Of a stretch of 64,000 nucleotides of DNA, positions 25,733 to 34,389 are shown one piece after another (positions within the stretch are counted from its first letter, which is position 1; the number at the start of each line of letters is the position of its first letter). The notes beneath the pieces were generated by a model. It was not told the origin of the DNA. It searched no databases and saw only the letters and a program-made list of their open reading frames with translations. The position numbers and the translations under genes were made by a program. The DNA is taken from contig NZ_CABGGS010000034.1 of NCBI RefSeq assembly GCF_902158555.1, positions 219,701 to 283,700 of the forward strand, given 5' to 3'. Origin of the DNA: Klebsiella spallanzanii. Lineage in GTDB: Bacteria > Pseudomonadota > Gammaproteobacteria > Enterobacterales > Enterobacteriaceae.

Positions 25733-26611
25733 ATGCTCAGTGATTTACTGATAATGGTTGACCGCCGTGCTCAGGCGGTCAGTTTGCGTGAAAAAACCAT
25801 TATTAACGAACGTCACGCTGTCCGAATGCTTGAACCTGTTTTATCTCTTGGGGTACGCGCTGCAAGCGTACCTGATACGTGGGTAAGGTATGCCGACCGC
25901 TGCATTGATAATGGGCTGGCGGCGTCTACGGTTCGCCAGCGCATAGATTGCGTTGCGGCTGTTGTAGCCTGGGTGATTCATGCTGATATTAAATTCAAGC
26001 CAGCCGCGCCGGGCTCTTTGGGTAGGATGCTTGATGCCATGCGTACAGCGGCAAGAGCTATAGGAAAACGGATAAAGCGTCACAGAGCATTGAGCAGGCC
26101 AGCCCGCGTAAGTGTTGATGAGTATTCTACGGTTGTGCGTGAGATAGAGTCTTTGCGGGATCCATACAGGGCCGCAGCCCGTATGATGCTGTGTTTTGGG
26201 ATGAGGGCAACAGAAACGCTTTCACTATCTCCCTCATCAATTATTTCAGGTGGGAAGTTGTTTGTACCTGACCGCGAGACTAAAACTCACTCCGATTTGC
26301 TTTTACCTTTGCCAGTTAAATACATTCCTTTAATCGAGGGGTGGCTAAGCGTGATAGGTGAGTCAGAAATAAAGTACAACACGCTTGTAACGACGATTTC
26401 CCGCGCCGGGATTAAATGGCGCTGCCATGATTTAAGAAAATTATTCAGAACTTCCGCCGCCGTGCGTGGTGAGGATTATCTTGCAACAGAATTGATATTA
26501 AATCACGCGGTGAAAGACGTTCCGAGTGTTTATTTGCAATCTCCACCGTTCGCGGCAATGAGGCGAGTTTTAAATAATTCGATTGAAGAATATTTACAGG
26601 TTAAAGGGTAG
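25733..26611 (+). CDS. int: Phage tyrosine recombinase (integrase)
   Basis: The 292-aa recombinase has an N-terminal SAM-like core-binding domain (about 1-110) and a C-terminal catalytic domain with the full set: Arg158 (FGMRATE), Lys184 (ETKTHSD), His232 and Arg235 (CHDLRKLFRTSAA), His258 (LNHAV) and Tyr267 (SVYLQ). It has no arm-binding domain of lambda size, and its length is XerC/D-like. It should catalyse insertion into and excision from the dif-derived att core, alone or with host XerCD. It lies 3.6 kb from attL rather than beside it, which is unusual. Confidence 0.88.
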   Translation: MLSDLLIMVDRRAQAVSLREKTIINERHAVRMLEPVLSLGVRAASVPDTWVRYADRCIDNGLAASTVRQRIDCVAAVVAWVIHADIKFKPAAPGSLGRMLDAMRTAARAIGKRIKRHRALSRPARVSVDEYSTVVREIESLRDPYRAAARMMLCFGMRATETLSLSPSSIISGGKLFVPDRETKTHSDLLLPLPVKYIPLIEGWLSVIGESEIKYNTLVTTISRAGIKWRCHDLRKLFRTSAAVRGEDYLATELILNHAVKDVPSVYLQSPPFAAMRRVLNNSIEEYLQVKG

Positions 26612-26614
26612 GGA

Positions 26615-26872
26615 ATGGAAAAGTCAGCGATTAAAGATAATGATATTATGTATCAAAAGAAGTATCCGAGAGATTGCCTGTTTAAGTTGCTTCAACTACG
26701 CACTAATTTAAAAGCAAAGCCAGATATTTACCGGGTAGAAATGATTAACCGCAGTGGTGATAAGATTTTGATGGGAGGGCGGCAAACAACACAGGAGGCG
26801 ATTTCTCTTTATCAAGATATTGCGACACTTAGCCCATCAGAAGTGGAGGCGGCATTCAGTAGTATGGTCTGA
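26615..26872 (+). CDS. Small phage protein after integrase, unknown
   Basis: The 85-aa protein (MEKSAIKDNDIMYQKKYPRDCLF...) has a beta-rich centre (DIYRVEMINRSGDKILMGGRQTTQEAISLYQDIATLSP). The ATG lies 3 bp after the integrase stop codon with GGG upstream. It is the last gene before a strong terminator. I do not recognise the family. Confidence 0.6.
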   Translation: MEKSAIKDNDIMYQKKYPRDCLFKLLQLRTNLKAKPDIYRVEMINRSGDKILMGGRQTTQEAISLYQDIATLSPSEVEAAFSSMV

Positions 26873-26892
26873 CAGCAGACGACAAAAACGAG

Positions 26893-26915
26893 CCCGGCAT
26901 ATGCCGGGTTTTTTT
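26893..26915 (+). terminator. Rho-independent terminator of early operon
   Basis: CCCGGCAT/ATGCCGGG forms a perfect 8-bp self-complementary stem (26893-26908) followed directly by seven T. It ends the early/integrase transcript. Confidence 0.9.
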
Positions 26916-27949
26916 ATGCCTGAAAATTGCAGTCAATAAATGTAAGTGAAAGGTTAAATTTTAATTAACAAAAACACAACATAATGCATGTTAAATAAGG
27001 TAACAATAAAGTTAAATAAATGTTATGTGGATAGTTTTGTGTGCATCATGAAATTATGATTATGTAAATGATAAAGATCGCGTTTTAATGAAAATAACAA
27101 AAAATAAATTTAACGATTAAAATTCAATGGGTTATACTTTTGTGATTGTTTTTCATTCAAAAGTGGCTAGGTTTTTGGCGTCAATACCTTGCGTTTTTGC
27201 ATTCTGGAAATTTAAAAATATTTAAGTGAACAATTCATCAATCGAATCATGGTGTTATGGCTGTGAGGCAAACGGATATATAAGGTTTGACATTCAGTGT
27301 CAGCATGAGTAAAAGACCAAAAAGAGGGCAATTAAAGCCATTTTATTTAAAAATGTTTCCACTTGAAATAAAGCCGGACATTTACCACCTTACCTATAGC
27401 TATACGAATCAATAAGCTATGTTATTTTTCGTGGGGTTTACTGTTTTATTCGCCGGAAATGTTTCTGCAATCTCATCTGACCAGTGCATTTAACATCTTG
27501 ACATGAGTTTGTTATGAGTTAGCAGAAAGGGGGAAAGCATAAGCATGTGGGGTGGCGGAAAAGATAAAATCGCGCTCAGGCTTGTTTCCACCAGCGATTG
27601 CAGGAATCTATCACTTTTCACTGATGTTTGATAACGGTTAAATATTTGACCGTTCAATTATGTTTGCTCTGTTACATATTCATTGCGTTAAAACTGAGCA
27701 TAACAAAAGCAACAAATATCAAACATTCATGTTGGCACGTTAAATGTTATCCACATTGAAAGTGAGTAGTGATGCGTGGTTGGGGCGATATTGACCACTA
27801 ACTTAAATCGTGCAGGTGGGTAGTTTCATGCTGCTTATCCACAGATTTAGCCTTGTGCATAATATTGACACGCATTACCGCTGGAGCCGTTTCTGTAATT
27901 AGTCAGGCCATTGCCTTTAAATCACCTCTATATAAAGGAGGTGAACTTC
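26916..27949. other. AT-rich non-coding kilobase with two DnaA boxes
   Basis: More than 1 kb without a convincing gene separates the integrase operon from the baseplate genes. It is very AT-rich at 26930-27130. Two perfect DnaA boxes TTATCCACA occur in the same orientation at 27747-27755 and 27835-27843. A possible promoter (TTGACA near 27287 with TAAAAG 17 bp on) is present. Short frames at 27306 and 27544 lack good start contexts. Possible replication origin or late-control region. Confidence 0.45.
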
Positions 27950-28903
27950 ATGGCTTACGGGCGTCAGTTCGAAATAACCGTTAACTGCACAGATGGTGAG
28001 ACGATCCACGTTACTGATGTGGACGTTGATTTCTCGTCTGTGCGCGACGATGAGAAAGAGCCAAATGAGGCTGATTTAACGTTGTGGGGTTTAACACCAC
28101 AGACGCAGAACGCCATTGCTCAGGCTGGGTCAACCGTCAGTGTTGCCGCTGGCTATATGGATGAAGGAATGTTTACCCTGTTTCAGGGTGAACTTATCAG
28201 CGCCGTAACTATCAAGCCTAACGAGGTCTACGGCCTGAAAATGAAAATCTACGAAGCGCTGATTCCGTTCCGGGCCAGCGTCACATCGCGCACGTTTCGC
28301 AAAGGCCAAAGCCTTAAAGATGCTGTTTTACAGGTAGCGTCCGATATGGGGCTGGGTTGTCAGTTCTCTAAATCAGCGTCATCTCTCACCCTGGCTAAAA
28401 ACGTCAGCGCTGCGGCATTGTCCCGTGATGTGCTGACCAGCCTTTGCAAGCCAGTTAATGCCAACTGGTCGCTTCAGTATCAGTCAATCATTGTCACTGC
28501 CGGTGATTCAATCCTTACAGGTGCTGCTGTTTTCTCCCCTGAAACGGGCTTGCTTGGTGCGCCACTTCTGAAGGTTCACTCCCCGAAACGCACGAAGAAA
28601 AAGAACCCTTCCGAAAAAGAGCAGATCCAGAAGAAGCACGACAAAAGCATAACTACCTATGTCTGGCCCCCGAAGGGATCACAAGTTGACTACTCAAAAG
28701 GTGCTCGCCGCCAGATGGGGGTTATTGAGGCTGTTACGTGGGAATCATTGCTTTATGGCGGGGTTGAGATTGGCGAACAGGTAGAGCTTTCTTCTCCATC
28801 AATGGGCGAAGGCTGGATGGTTATTGTGAAGAAGATTTCCCATCGCTTTAGTACCCGCGACCGTCAGGCGTGGTCATCGTCATGGGAGGGCATCATTGCA
28901 TGA
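27950..28903 (+). CDS. Phage baseplate hub protein (gpD/gp27-like)
   Basis: The 317-aa protein starts MAYGRQFEITVNCTDGE, with AAAGGAGGTGA directly upstream (spacing 5), a very strong site. The pattern EADLTLWGLTPQTQNAI, VSVAAGYMDEGMFTLFQGEL, VYGLKMKIYEALIPFR and FRKGQSLKDAVLQVASDMG is that of the hub proteins which hold the spike. The Lys-rich linker (PKRTKKKNPSEKEQIQKKH) is exposed. It is the first gene of the second tail segment and overlaps the spike gene by 4 bp. Confidence 0.8.
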   Translation: MAYGRQFEITVNCTDGETIHVTDVDVDFSSVRDDEKEPNEADLTLWGLTPQTQNAIAQAGSTVSVAAGYMDEGMFTLFQGELISAVTIKPNEVYGLKMKIYEALIPFRASVTSRTFRKGQSLKDAVLQVASDMGLGCQFSKSASSLTLAKNVSAAALSRDVLTSLCKPVNANWSLQYQSIIVTAGDSILTGAAVFSPETGLLGAPLLKVHSPKRTKKKNPSEKEQIQKKHDKSITTYVWPPKGSQVDYSKGARRQMGVIEAVTWESLLYGGVEIGEQVELSSPSMGEGWMVIVKKISHRFSTRDRQAWSSSWEGIIA

Positions 28904-29610
28904 GAGCCGGTAGCCAGATTCAGGCCATTGTTGAGCAGGCGCTTAATTCAGCGCTTTTTTCGCTTGAGGCAACGATTGTTTCCGTCAGCGGCGGGCGGGC
29001 AACTGTCCAGCCATCCCCAAAACGCATATTCGGTGACAACTCGGAGCCGATTGCTTATCCAGCTGTTGAAAACGTTCGTTTAGTTTCGCTCGTCTGGGAT
29101 AGCGGTAAGTCAGGCGTTAGCGGGCGAGTTTCTCCGGGGGATGAATGTCTCCTTATCGCGCTTTCTCACGGAGACGGCGACGAGCCAGACCATAAGACCA
29201 TTTCAAACGCTATCGCTATATGTGGATTTTCAGACGTTGCCAGCCACCAGATGCCGGATGAGGCAGGGTTAAGAGTGTTCAGCGGTAGCGCCTTTATTGA
29301 ATGGGATGACGGAAGCATTAAGGGCGATACCGGGCAAGGCGCAACTTTCGAGTTTACGGGCAACAAAATGACCGTTAACGCGCCGGGCGGTATCGATATG
29401 ACAGCGCCAATGACAACCATAAACGGGAATTTGACGATTTCAGGATCCATCAGTCAGGGCGCAGAAGGTGGCGGCAATGCTGACTTTGGCGGCAACGTCA
29501 CCATAACCGGCGATAGCAAAGCCGCTGACCACATCAGCGGCGGTAAGTCCTTCAATTCTCACACGCATAAAGAAAACGGTGAGGGCGGTCAGACCGACGC
29601 CCCGACATAA
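28900..29610 (+). CDS. Baseplate spike protein (Gp138/gpV-like)
   Basis: The 236-aa protein has an N-terminal OB-fold domain (VSVSGGRATVQPSPKRIFGDN... GDECLLIALSHGDGDEPD), then a repetitive beta-helix (FEFTGNKMTVNAPGGIDMTAPMTTINGNLTISGSIS) and an apex with NSHTHKE. The HxH motif binds iron at the tip of P2 gpV-type spikes. The start at 28900 overlaps the hub stop codon (ATGA). It would form the trimeric membrane-puncturing needle tip. Confidence 0.85.
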   Translation: MRAGSQIQAIVEQALNSALFSLEATIVSVSGGRATVQPSPKRIFGDNSEPIAYPAVENVRLVSLVWDSGKSGVSGRVSPGDECLLIALSHGDGDEPDHKTISNAIAICGFSDVASHQMPDEAGLRVFSGSAFIEWDDGSIKGDTGQGATFEFTGNKMTVNAPGGIDMTAPMTTINGNLTISGSISQGAEGGGNADFGGNVTITGDSKAADHISGGKSFNSHTHKENGEGGQTDAPT

Positions 29611-29619
29611 GGAAAAACC

Positions 29620-29997
29620 ATGAAATTAAATGACCATGCGGCACAAATCGCACTTTCTAACGGTGGCTTTCTGATGGCGGGTGACTACAGCACAACCGTT
29701 AGCAAAGGCGAGATTATCAACATCACTGAGCGAACCGGGCTTGTAGTTGAGCGTGTCGAGTGCATCACCCTGATTAACGCGCCGTTGTATATGGTCATGG
29801 CGACGTGCAGGGAGAACAAAGACCAGTACATGCCATTTTACAGCGATTTGCCGTTTGAATTACCGCATCAAGCGGCGATGGCGCAAATGTTAAATGATGC
29901 AGGCGAAGGCTTTGACCTTGATGACCTGCTGGATATTGAGTCGCTGGATTCTGCTGTGACGGTCGTCCACGTTGAAAAATGGATGCACACCGAATGA
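29620..29997 (+). CDS. Baseplate-region protein, unknown
   Basis: The 125-aa acidic protein (MKLNDHAAQIALSNGGFLMAGDYS...) has a C-terminal run of Asp and Leu (GFDLDDLLDIESLDS). I do not recognise it; it lies between spike and gpW-like genes in a continuous operon and overlaps the next gene by 4 bp. A GGAAA site precedes the start. It is probably a structural or assembly factor. Confidence 0.6.
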   Translation: MKLNDHAAQIALSNGGFLMAGDYSTTVSKGEIINITERTGLVVERVECITLINAPLYMVMATCRENKDQYMPFYSDLPFELPHQAAMAQMLNDAGEGFDLDDLLDIESLDSAVTVVHVEKWMHTE

Positions 29998-30212
29998 ACA
30001 TCACAACAACTCAGTATCGACAGGGTTTAAAGGGCTGTTTCATTTCCGCAGAGAGGCCGCAGGCTGGCGACTCTCTGACGCTGGTAATGCCAACATGCAG
30101 AGGGCGGCGCATTATCCCTGTTGGCGAGGTTCAGCGTGTCGAGGCTGTAGGTACTAGCCGTTGCCTCGTATGGGTTTCAAAGCTGGCATTCGTTGAGGGG
30201 ATGAATTACTGA
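29994..30212 (+). CDS. Small baseplate-region protein, unknown
   Basis: The 72-aa protein starting MNITTTQYRQGLKGCFISAERPQAGD overlaps the previous stop codon (ATGA) and the next ATG by one base. The C-terminus is beta-rich. No known motif is visible. The tight overlaps suggest translational coupling within the baseplate operon. Confidence 0.6.
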   Translation: MNITTTQYRQGLKGCFISAERPQAGDSLTLVMPTCRGRRIIPVGEVQRVEAVGTSRCLVWVSKLAFVEGMNY

Positions 30213-30559
30213 TGCTGGACATTATGCAGGATGAAAGCGGAGTCATTCTCCGAAACGGCGATTTAGTGCTGGATGGTGGCATTGATGGCATTGCACAGCA
30301 GGCAGAAATCCGCGTAGGCACTAATCGCGGCGAATGGTGGCTTGATGAAACTCAGGGGTTGCCTTGGTTGCCTGGCATTATGGCGTCACGTCTGCCAGTT
30401 TCGATTGTCTCCAACATGATTAACGCAGAGGCACGGCGCACCACTGGCGTGACTGATGCCAGAACTACAACCATCAATGACGTTAAGGGGGATTACACGA
30501 TCCGCTTTGCGGTTTATGTCGGTGCCGATAGTACGGAGGTAACGAGTGGAATTAATTAA
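30212..30559 (+). CDS. Baseplate wedge protein (gpW/gp25-like)
   Basis: The 115-aa protein contains GGIDGIAQQAEIRVGTNRGEWWLDETQGLPW, the core of the gpW/gp25 lysozyme-like fold found in all contractile tail baseplates, and then NAEARRTTGVTDARTTTIN. It lies just before the gpJ-like gene, the usual order W-J-I. It overlaps gpJ by 14 bp. Confidence 0.82.
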   Translation: MLDIMQDESGVILRNGDLVLDGGIDGIAQQAEIRVGTNRGEWWLDETQGLPWLPGIMASRLPVSIVSNMINAEARRTTGVTDARTTTINDVKGDYTIRFAVYVGADSTEVTSGIN

Positions 30560-31955
30560 TGATGGCGGCTGGCACGGTGCCAGACTGCCAGAGCTGCGCG
30601 GCGACATTTACCAGAAATTGCGCGACCTGCTGGGGGATATAAGCCCGGACGGTGATTCCCTGATTGGTCAGGTTATGGCGGTTGTCGCTGAAAATGACCT
30701 GAATATAGTGGAGGCCATCGGCTGGACGTTTGCTGGTTTTTTCATTTCATCAGGCGAAGGCATCCAGCTTGACGGTATTGGCGAAGGTTTTACCCTTCCT
30801 CGCTATGGATTAACCCGGTCATCTGCCGATGTGGTTTACCTGCTGGCTTCAGGGCAGGTAATCGCGTCTGGTGAGACTTTCACTATCTCCGGTATTTCTG
30901 GTGACTGGTCGCCATCAGGAAGCATTCAGGCCAATGGTAAAAGTGCTACCGGGGTTGTGCTGGAGGTTAAAGCTGATGCTATCACCACGGGAAATACCTT
31001 CACCATATCCATCAACGGTAAGCCATATTCAACGCAGTACCAGACGGGCGATACGTCTGATTCTATTTTATCCAGGCTTTATCCCATCATCACCGCCGCT
31101 GATACGTCAGTAACCACATATTCAACAGAATACGGGTTGTTGCTTTATGCAGCGGATGGTAAATCGCTAATCCAGTTTTCATTTTCTGATGATGTTTTTT
31201 CCATCATTCGTACCGGAATGCCCGCAACAACATGGTATGACAGCGATACGGAGTTTCCTGATGTTCGATTCGGCTATGTGGCAACAGATGACATTCTGAT
31301 TCTTGCCAACGGTAGTAAAGGCTTTGAAATAGAAGATGACGAGCAATACAGAGAACGTCTTTTCGAAGCAGCGGAAGCAGGGCGAAAGAATGTCAGTGCA
31401 TCAAGACCGGGCATAAAAAATGCCGTTTTAGCGGTTGCGGGTGTAAGCCACGTCACTGTTAACACCAACAGAGGCATTGAGACTGATGCTGATGGTCTTC
31501 CGGGAAAGTCTGTACAGGTGTTTGTTGCTGGTGGTGATAGCGACGCGATAGCGCAGGCGATATATGATGCGGCGGCGGCTGAGTGTGGTTTCTACGGCAA
31601 CACATCGGGTACAGCCACTGACGGTACAACTACCGAAACAGTGTATTTCACTCGCCAGAGCTTCCAGCTTGTGTATGTTTCCGTTTCTGGTGATACATGG
31701 GATACAGAGACAACAGGCAAGCCCGACGATTACGAGAGCGTAGCTAAAAGCGTTATCACTGGCTATTTCTCACAGCTTGAAATGGGGCGTGACGTTTTTG
31801 CGGGGCAAATATCTGCCCGTTTGGTTACGGCTTTTCCGACGATGACGGATGTTACGGTAACTGTAGGTACTTCCGAATCCCCATCAGGGAAAACCGTACC
31901 CATAAGTAGCGGCGTTGTTGCTGTTACGGATTCTACTTCTGTGGTGGTGTCGTAA
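30546..31955 (+). CDS. Baseplate J-like protein
   Basis: The 469-aa baseplate wedge protein starts with GTG at 30546. Its N-terminus (LRGDIYQKLRDLLGDISPDGDSLIGQVMAVVAENDLNIVEAIGW, then GEGIQLDGIGEGFTLPR) and the later EDDEQYRERLFEA and NAVLAVAGVSHVTVNTN blocks are typical of gpJ/gp6 family proteins. They form the ring around the hub. Order with gpW before and DUF2612 after is as in related phages. Confidence 0.85.
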   Translation: MELINDGGWHGARLPELRGDIYQKLRDLLGDISPDGDSLIGQVMAVVAENDLNIVEAIGWTFAGFFISSGEGIQLDGIGEGFTLPRYGLTRSSADVVYLLASGQVIASGETFTISGISGDWSPSGSIQANGKSATGVVLEVKADAITTGNTFTISINGKPYSTQYQTGDTSDSILSRLYPIITAADTSVTTYSTEYGLLLYAADGKSLIQFSFSDDVFSIIRTGMPATTWYDSDTEFPDVRFGYVATDDILILANGSKGFEIEDDEQYRERLFEAAEAGRKNVSASRPGIKNAVLAVAGVSHVTVNTNRGIETDADGLPGKSVQVFVAGGDSDAIAQAIYDAAAAECGFYGNTSGTATDGTTTETVYFTRQSFQLVYVSVSGDTWDTETTGKPDDYESVAKSVITGYFSQLEMGRDVFAGQISARLVTAFPTMTDVTVTVGTSESPSGKTVPISSGVVAVTDSTSVVVS

Positions 31956-32710
31956 TGGAGCCATCAATCAAAAAACCGGGGCAACTGGCAACTGAACGAT
32001 TTACCTCAAAGGTCAGGTTACAGAGAAATATCGACCTCGTTTCCGGCATCAAGGCCAACCAGCAGGGAATGGTTGATGCACTTGGCTATCTGAAAAAGGG
32101 TTTCTCTATTACAAATTCTTCGGGCCTTTTGCTTGACGCATGGGGGGAAAGATTCGCCATCCCCCGAGAAGGCCGCGACGATGATAGCTACAGAATAGCC
32201 CTGTTGCAGGGGGCCGGAACACAATCTGTTTCGCTTCAGTCACGCCGCGCTGTAGGTGGATTCATCCAGTTAGCCTATAGCCTTACATGGTTACGACTGA
32301 ACCGCGTAGGGCTGTCTACAGGTGCTATAGGCGCGGCTTTTAACCGCGTACCACTACGCGCTGTTTTCGTCCAGTGTGGCGCGATGGCTCCAGATATCGA
32401 ACTACCGGAAACACTGGTTGCGGCAACCTTTGCCGGGGATATATACAGCGCTGCAACACCTCCTAACGTCAAGCTAACCCACCACGCGCCAATGTTTCCC
32501 GGTAATGCGTTTCCGGCTGTGTGGGGCGGCATCAAGTACGAGAGGACGCAAAAAACAGTGATGGCTACAGCAACTAAAGGGATCCGTGTCACCGCGACAA
32601 AGTCCCTGCTGACGAGGATAGAGGGTACGAAAACGGTTAACGGGAATGAACTTCTGGAGCCATTCAACACGCTTGTAACAGTCAAAAAGATGAAGGTGAC
32701 AAATGGATAG
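31955..32710 (+). CDS. Baseplate protein, DUF2612/gpI-like
   Basis: The 251-aa protein begins with a helical N-terminus (ATERFTSKVRLQRNIDLVSGIKANQQGMVDALGYLKKG) followed by LLDAWGERFAIPREGRDDDSYR, the signature of DUF2612/gpI-like proteins that link baseplate to tail fibre. The C-terminal part is poorly conserved. It overlaps the J-like stop codon by one base and the next gene by 8 bp. Confidence 0.72.
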   Translation: MEPSIKKPGQLATERFTSKVRLQRNIDLVSGIKANQQGMVDALGYLKKGFSITNSSGLLLDAWGERFAIPREGRDDDSYRIALLQGAGTQSVSLQSRRAVGGFIQLAYSLTWLRLNRVGLSTGAIGAAFNRVPLRAVFVQCGAMAPDIELPETLVAATFAGDIYSAATPPNVKLTHHAPMFPGNAFPAVWGGIKYERTQKTVMATATKGIRVTATKSLLTRIEGTKTVNGNELLEPFNTLVTVKKMKVTNG

Positions 32711-32936
32711 CTGGGCCAATACTGACAAAACTTACACGGGGCAAGGCGGTGCTGATATTCCAAACAAGCAAGAGCCATCAGAAGAAATGCAGGCTACCGG
32801 GTTCGCGCCGACCTACTTTGATGTAAATGGCAATCTGGTGTTTGGTGACGGGATAAGCGCTCAGGTAATGAATTACATCCTTAATGACCTGTACAAAAAG
32901 TATCAGGAGCTTTTAGCCAGGGTAGAAGCGCCATGA
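32703..32936 (+). CDS. Small tail protein, paralogue A
   Basis: The 77-aa protein shares its layout with the next gene: ANKQEPS-type start, then EEMQATGFAPTYFDVNGNLVFGDGISAQVMNYILNDLYKKYQELL. Both have the pattern Q-(x)-GFAPTY-(x4-5)-G-x-L-x-x-GD followed by N-(Y/F)-I-x-NDLY. It overlaps both neighbours. Probably a small structural piece near the fibre attachment site. I do not know a named family. Confidence 0.65.
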   Translation: MDSWANTDKTYTGQGGADIPNKQEPSEEMQATGFAPTYFDVNGNLVFGDGISAQVMNYILNDLYKKYQELLARVEAP

Positions 32937-33169
32937 ATACATTTTCGACCGTTGCTCGTAATTATCCTGTAAGTGGCGGCATTTATCCGAGCAAGAAACA
33001 ACCATCGGCAGCGAAACAGGCTGATGGCTTTGCGCCGACTTACATCAATGCAGGCGGAAAATTGATTGAAGGGGATCCGGTTGACGTGGCGGAGCTTAAC
33101 TTCATTTTTAACGACCTGTACGCGCAGGCGGCACACATTGACCAGCTTCTTACGGCTAAGGGGAAATAA
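32933..33169 (+). CDS. Small tail protein, paralogue B
   Basis: The 78-aa protein is a diverged tandem duplicate of the preceding gene (AKQADGFAPTYINAGGKLIEGDPVDVAELNFIFNDLYAQ). It overlaps paralogue A by 4 bp and the next gene by 1 bp. The pair probably arose by in-place gene duplication and may form hetero-oligomers in the baseplate or fibre network. Function is unknown. Confidence 0.65.
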   Translation: MNTFSTVARNYPVSGGIYPSKKQPSAAKQADGFAPTYINAGGKLIEGDPVDVAELNFIFNDLYAQAAHIDQLLTAKGK

Positions 33170-33801
33170 TGGCATTAACACCAGATGAGCTAATTGCGAT
33201 ATCAGACCTTGAGAAAGCACAGATTGCAGACTCTTCTGTCGTGCCTGATTGGGTTCTTCCTGCTGAAGTCAGGGGGAGTAGTGCACCGATAAATGGCATT
33301 CCGTACCCTCAGCACACCATTGACGTATTTGGCGGGCTGCTGGCTGGCGAATGGTCACTTAAGTTTCAGAATCCGTTACAGCGCGTTGTTTGCGATCTGG
33401 AGATATTTCACGGCGAGAATGCACCAGAATCGACGCCCCCGGACTTGTCAGCATTACAGTTAACGGCGACCGGCTTTGATAAAGCTGTGATTTTTTGTCC
33501 GGCAAAAACTGTTACAGATGCAATGCCAATAAACTTTATGGGGTTGGCTGTTTCCGGCGTTACACCAGTTTACAGGCTGGGAGGCAAACGCAGATTTCTG
33601 GAGCAGTCTGGAATGGTTGTCATCCCTTTAACCGTGATTCTACTGTCAACGCAGCCGCTGACTAATCAGGAAACAAGCCGGGCTCTATCCGTGTCCCTAA
33701 AGCGCAGGAATGAGAATCAGATGACTGTAGCGCCTATTATCAGCGGGATGGTCTACAGTAACCCGTTACCATCAGCCCGAGATATCGCGCAGGCGTCGTG
33801 A
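33169..33801 (+). CDS. Phage tail protein, unknown (fibre/baseplate region)
   Basis: The 210-aa protein lies last in the plus-strand baseplate operon. Segments such as LTPDELIAISDLEKAQIADSSVVPDWVLPAEVRG, PINGIPYPQHTIDVFGGLLAGEWSLKF and VIPLTVILLSTQPLTNQET suggest a globular beta protein. I do not recognise a family. Location just before the tailspike suggests an adaptor between baseplate and spike. Confidence 0.6.
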   Translation: MALTPDELIAISDLEKAQIADSSVVPDWVLPAEVRGSSAPINGIPYPQHTIDVFGGLLAGEWSLKFQNPLQRVVCDLEIFHGENAPESTPPDLSALQLTATGFDKAVIFCPAKTVTDAMPINFMGLAVSGVTPVYRLGGKRRFLEQSGMVVIPLTVILLSTQPLTNQETSRALSVSLKRRNENQMTVAPIISGMVYSNPLPSARDIAQAS

Positions 33802-33885
33802 CCGCTGAGAAATAAAAAACGCATTTAACGACTTTGTGTCAACATTTCCCCGGTTTGTTAGCAACAATTCGGGGATTTGTCTTTT

Positions 33886-34164
33886 ATGAAAGCGACAGCA
33901 CGAAAAAAACCAGCGTTTAGAGATTTCTACGAAAATGGCATGTTTTCGCGAGTCATCGCAACCAGAACAAGTAACAACAGGTGGCAATTATGCGGAATGC
34001 ACAGGAACGGCAATGCAGTGATATTCATTGAGGCAGCCAGGGGCGGGATAAGAGAGTGGTCGAGCCTGGAATATCTATCTGAATTTTGTGACTCAATCGG
34101 GGTATCACTCTGGGAAGTTCACCGGGGAAAGGTGAGAAACTGTCATCCGGCTGATGCCGAATGA
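33886..34164 (+). CDS. Small basic protein before tailspike, unknown
   Basis: The 92-aa protein begins MKATARKKPAFRDFYENGMFSRVIATRTSNNRWQL and holds GGIREWSSLEYLSEFCDSIGVSLWEVHRGKV at the end. That end looks like a helical plasmid-type regulator (similar style to short KorC-like or ParE-adjacent proteins), but the assignment is unsure. It points toward the convergent minus-strand spike region. The GGGGAT site lies upstream of ATG 33886. Confidence 0.55.
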   Translation: MKATARKKPAFRDFYENGMFSRVIATRTSNNRWQLCGMHRNGNAVIFIEAARGGIREWSSLEYLSEFCDSIGVSLWEVHRGKVRNCHPADAE

Positions 34165-34177
34165 CAGCCTAAAAAAT

Positions 34178-34381
34178 CTAGCTCATTTGCGTTTTTTTCT
34201 CGATGGCTTCCTCAGGGGTTAAGCCATCATCATAAAAATCAACCCACAAACCTTTGTATGATATATCGTGTCCACTTCCCGTTTCTTTTACGATATCAAC
34301 TACCTTTAGATACCACTCGACAAATTCCGGCCTATCGATTCTGCGAAGATTTTCCATTGGATTATCGTCAATAAAATGCAT
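34178..34381 (-). CDS. Small protein downstream of tailspike
   Basis: The 67-aa acidic protein (MHFIDDNPMENLRRIDRPEFVEWYLKVVDIVKETG...) starts at 34381, with AAGGA 5 nt upstream, and follows the tailspike stop codon by 8 bp. It is transcribed with the spike. Candidates are a spike chaperone or host-surface factor; nothing in the sequence decides. Confidence 0.6.
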   Translation of the reverse strand: MHFIDDNPMENLRRIDRPEFVEWYLKVVDIVKETGSGHDISYKGLWVDFYDDGLTPEEAIEKKTQMS

Positions 34382-34389
34382 AAATATCC

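Noticed and set aside
27306..27627. Two short frames (36 and 28 codons) in the AT-rich gap
   Set aside because: Neither has a Shine-Dalgarno at proper distance or a recognisable sequence; left as non-coding.
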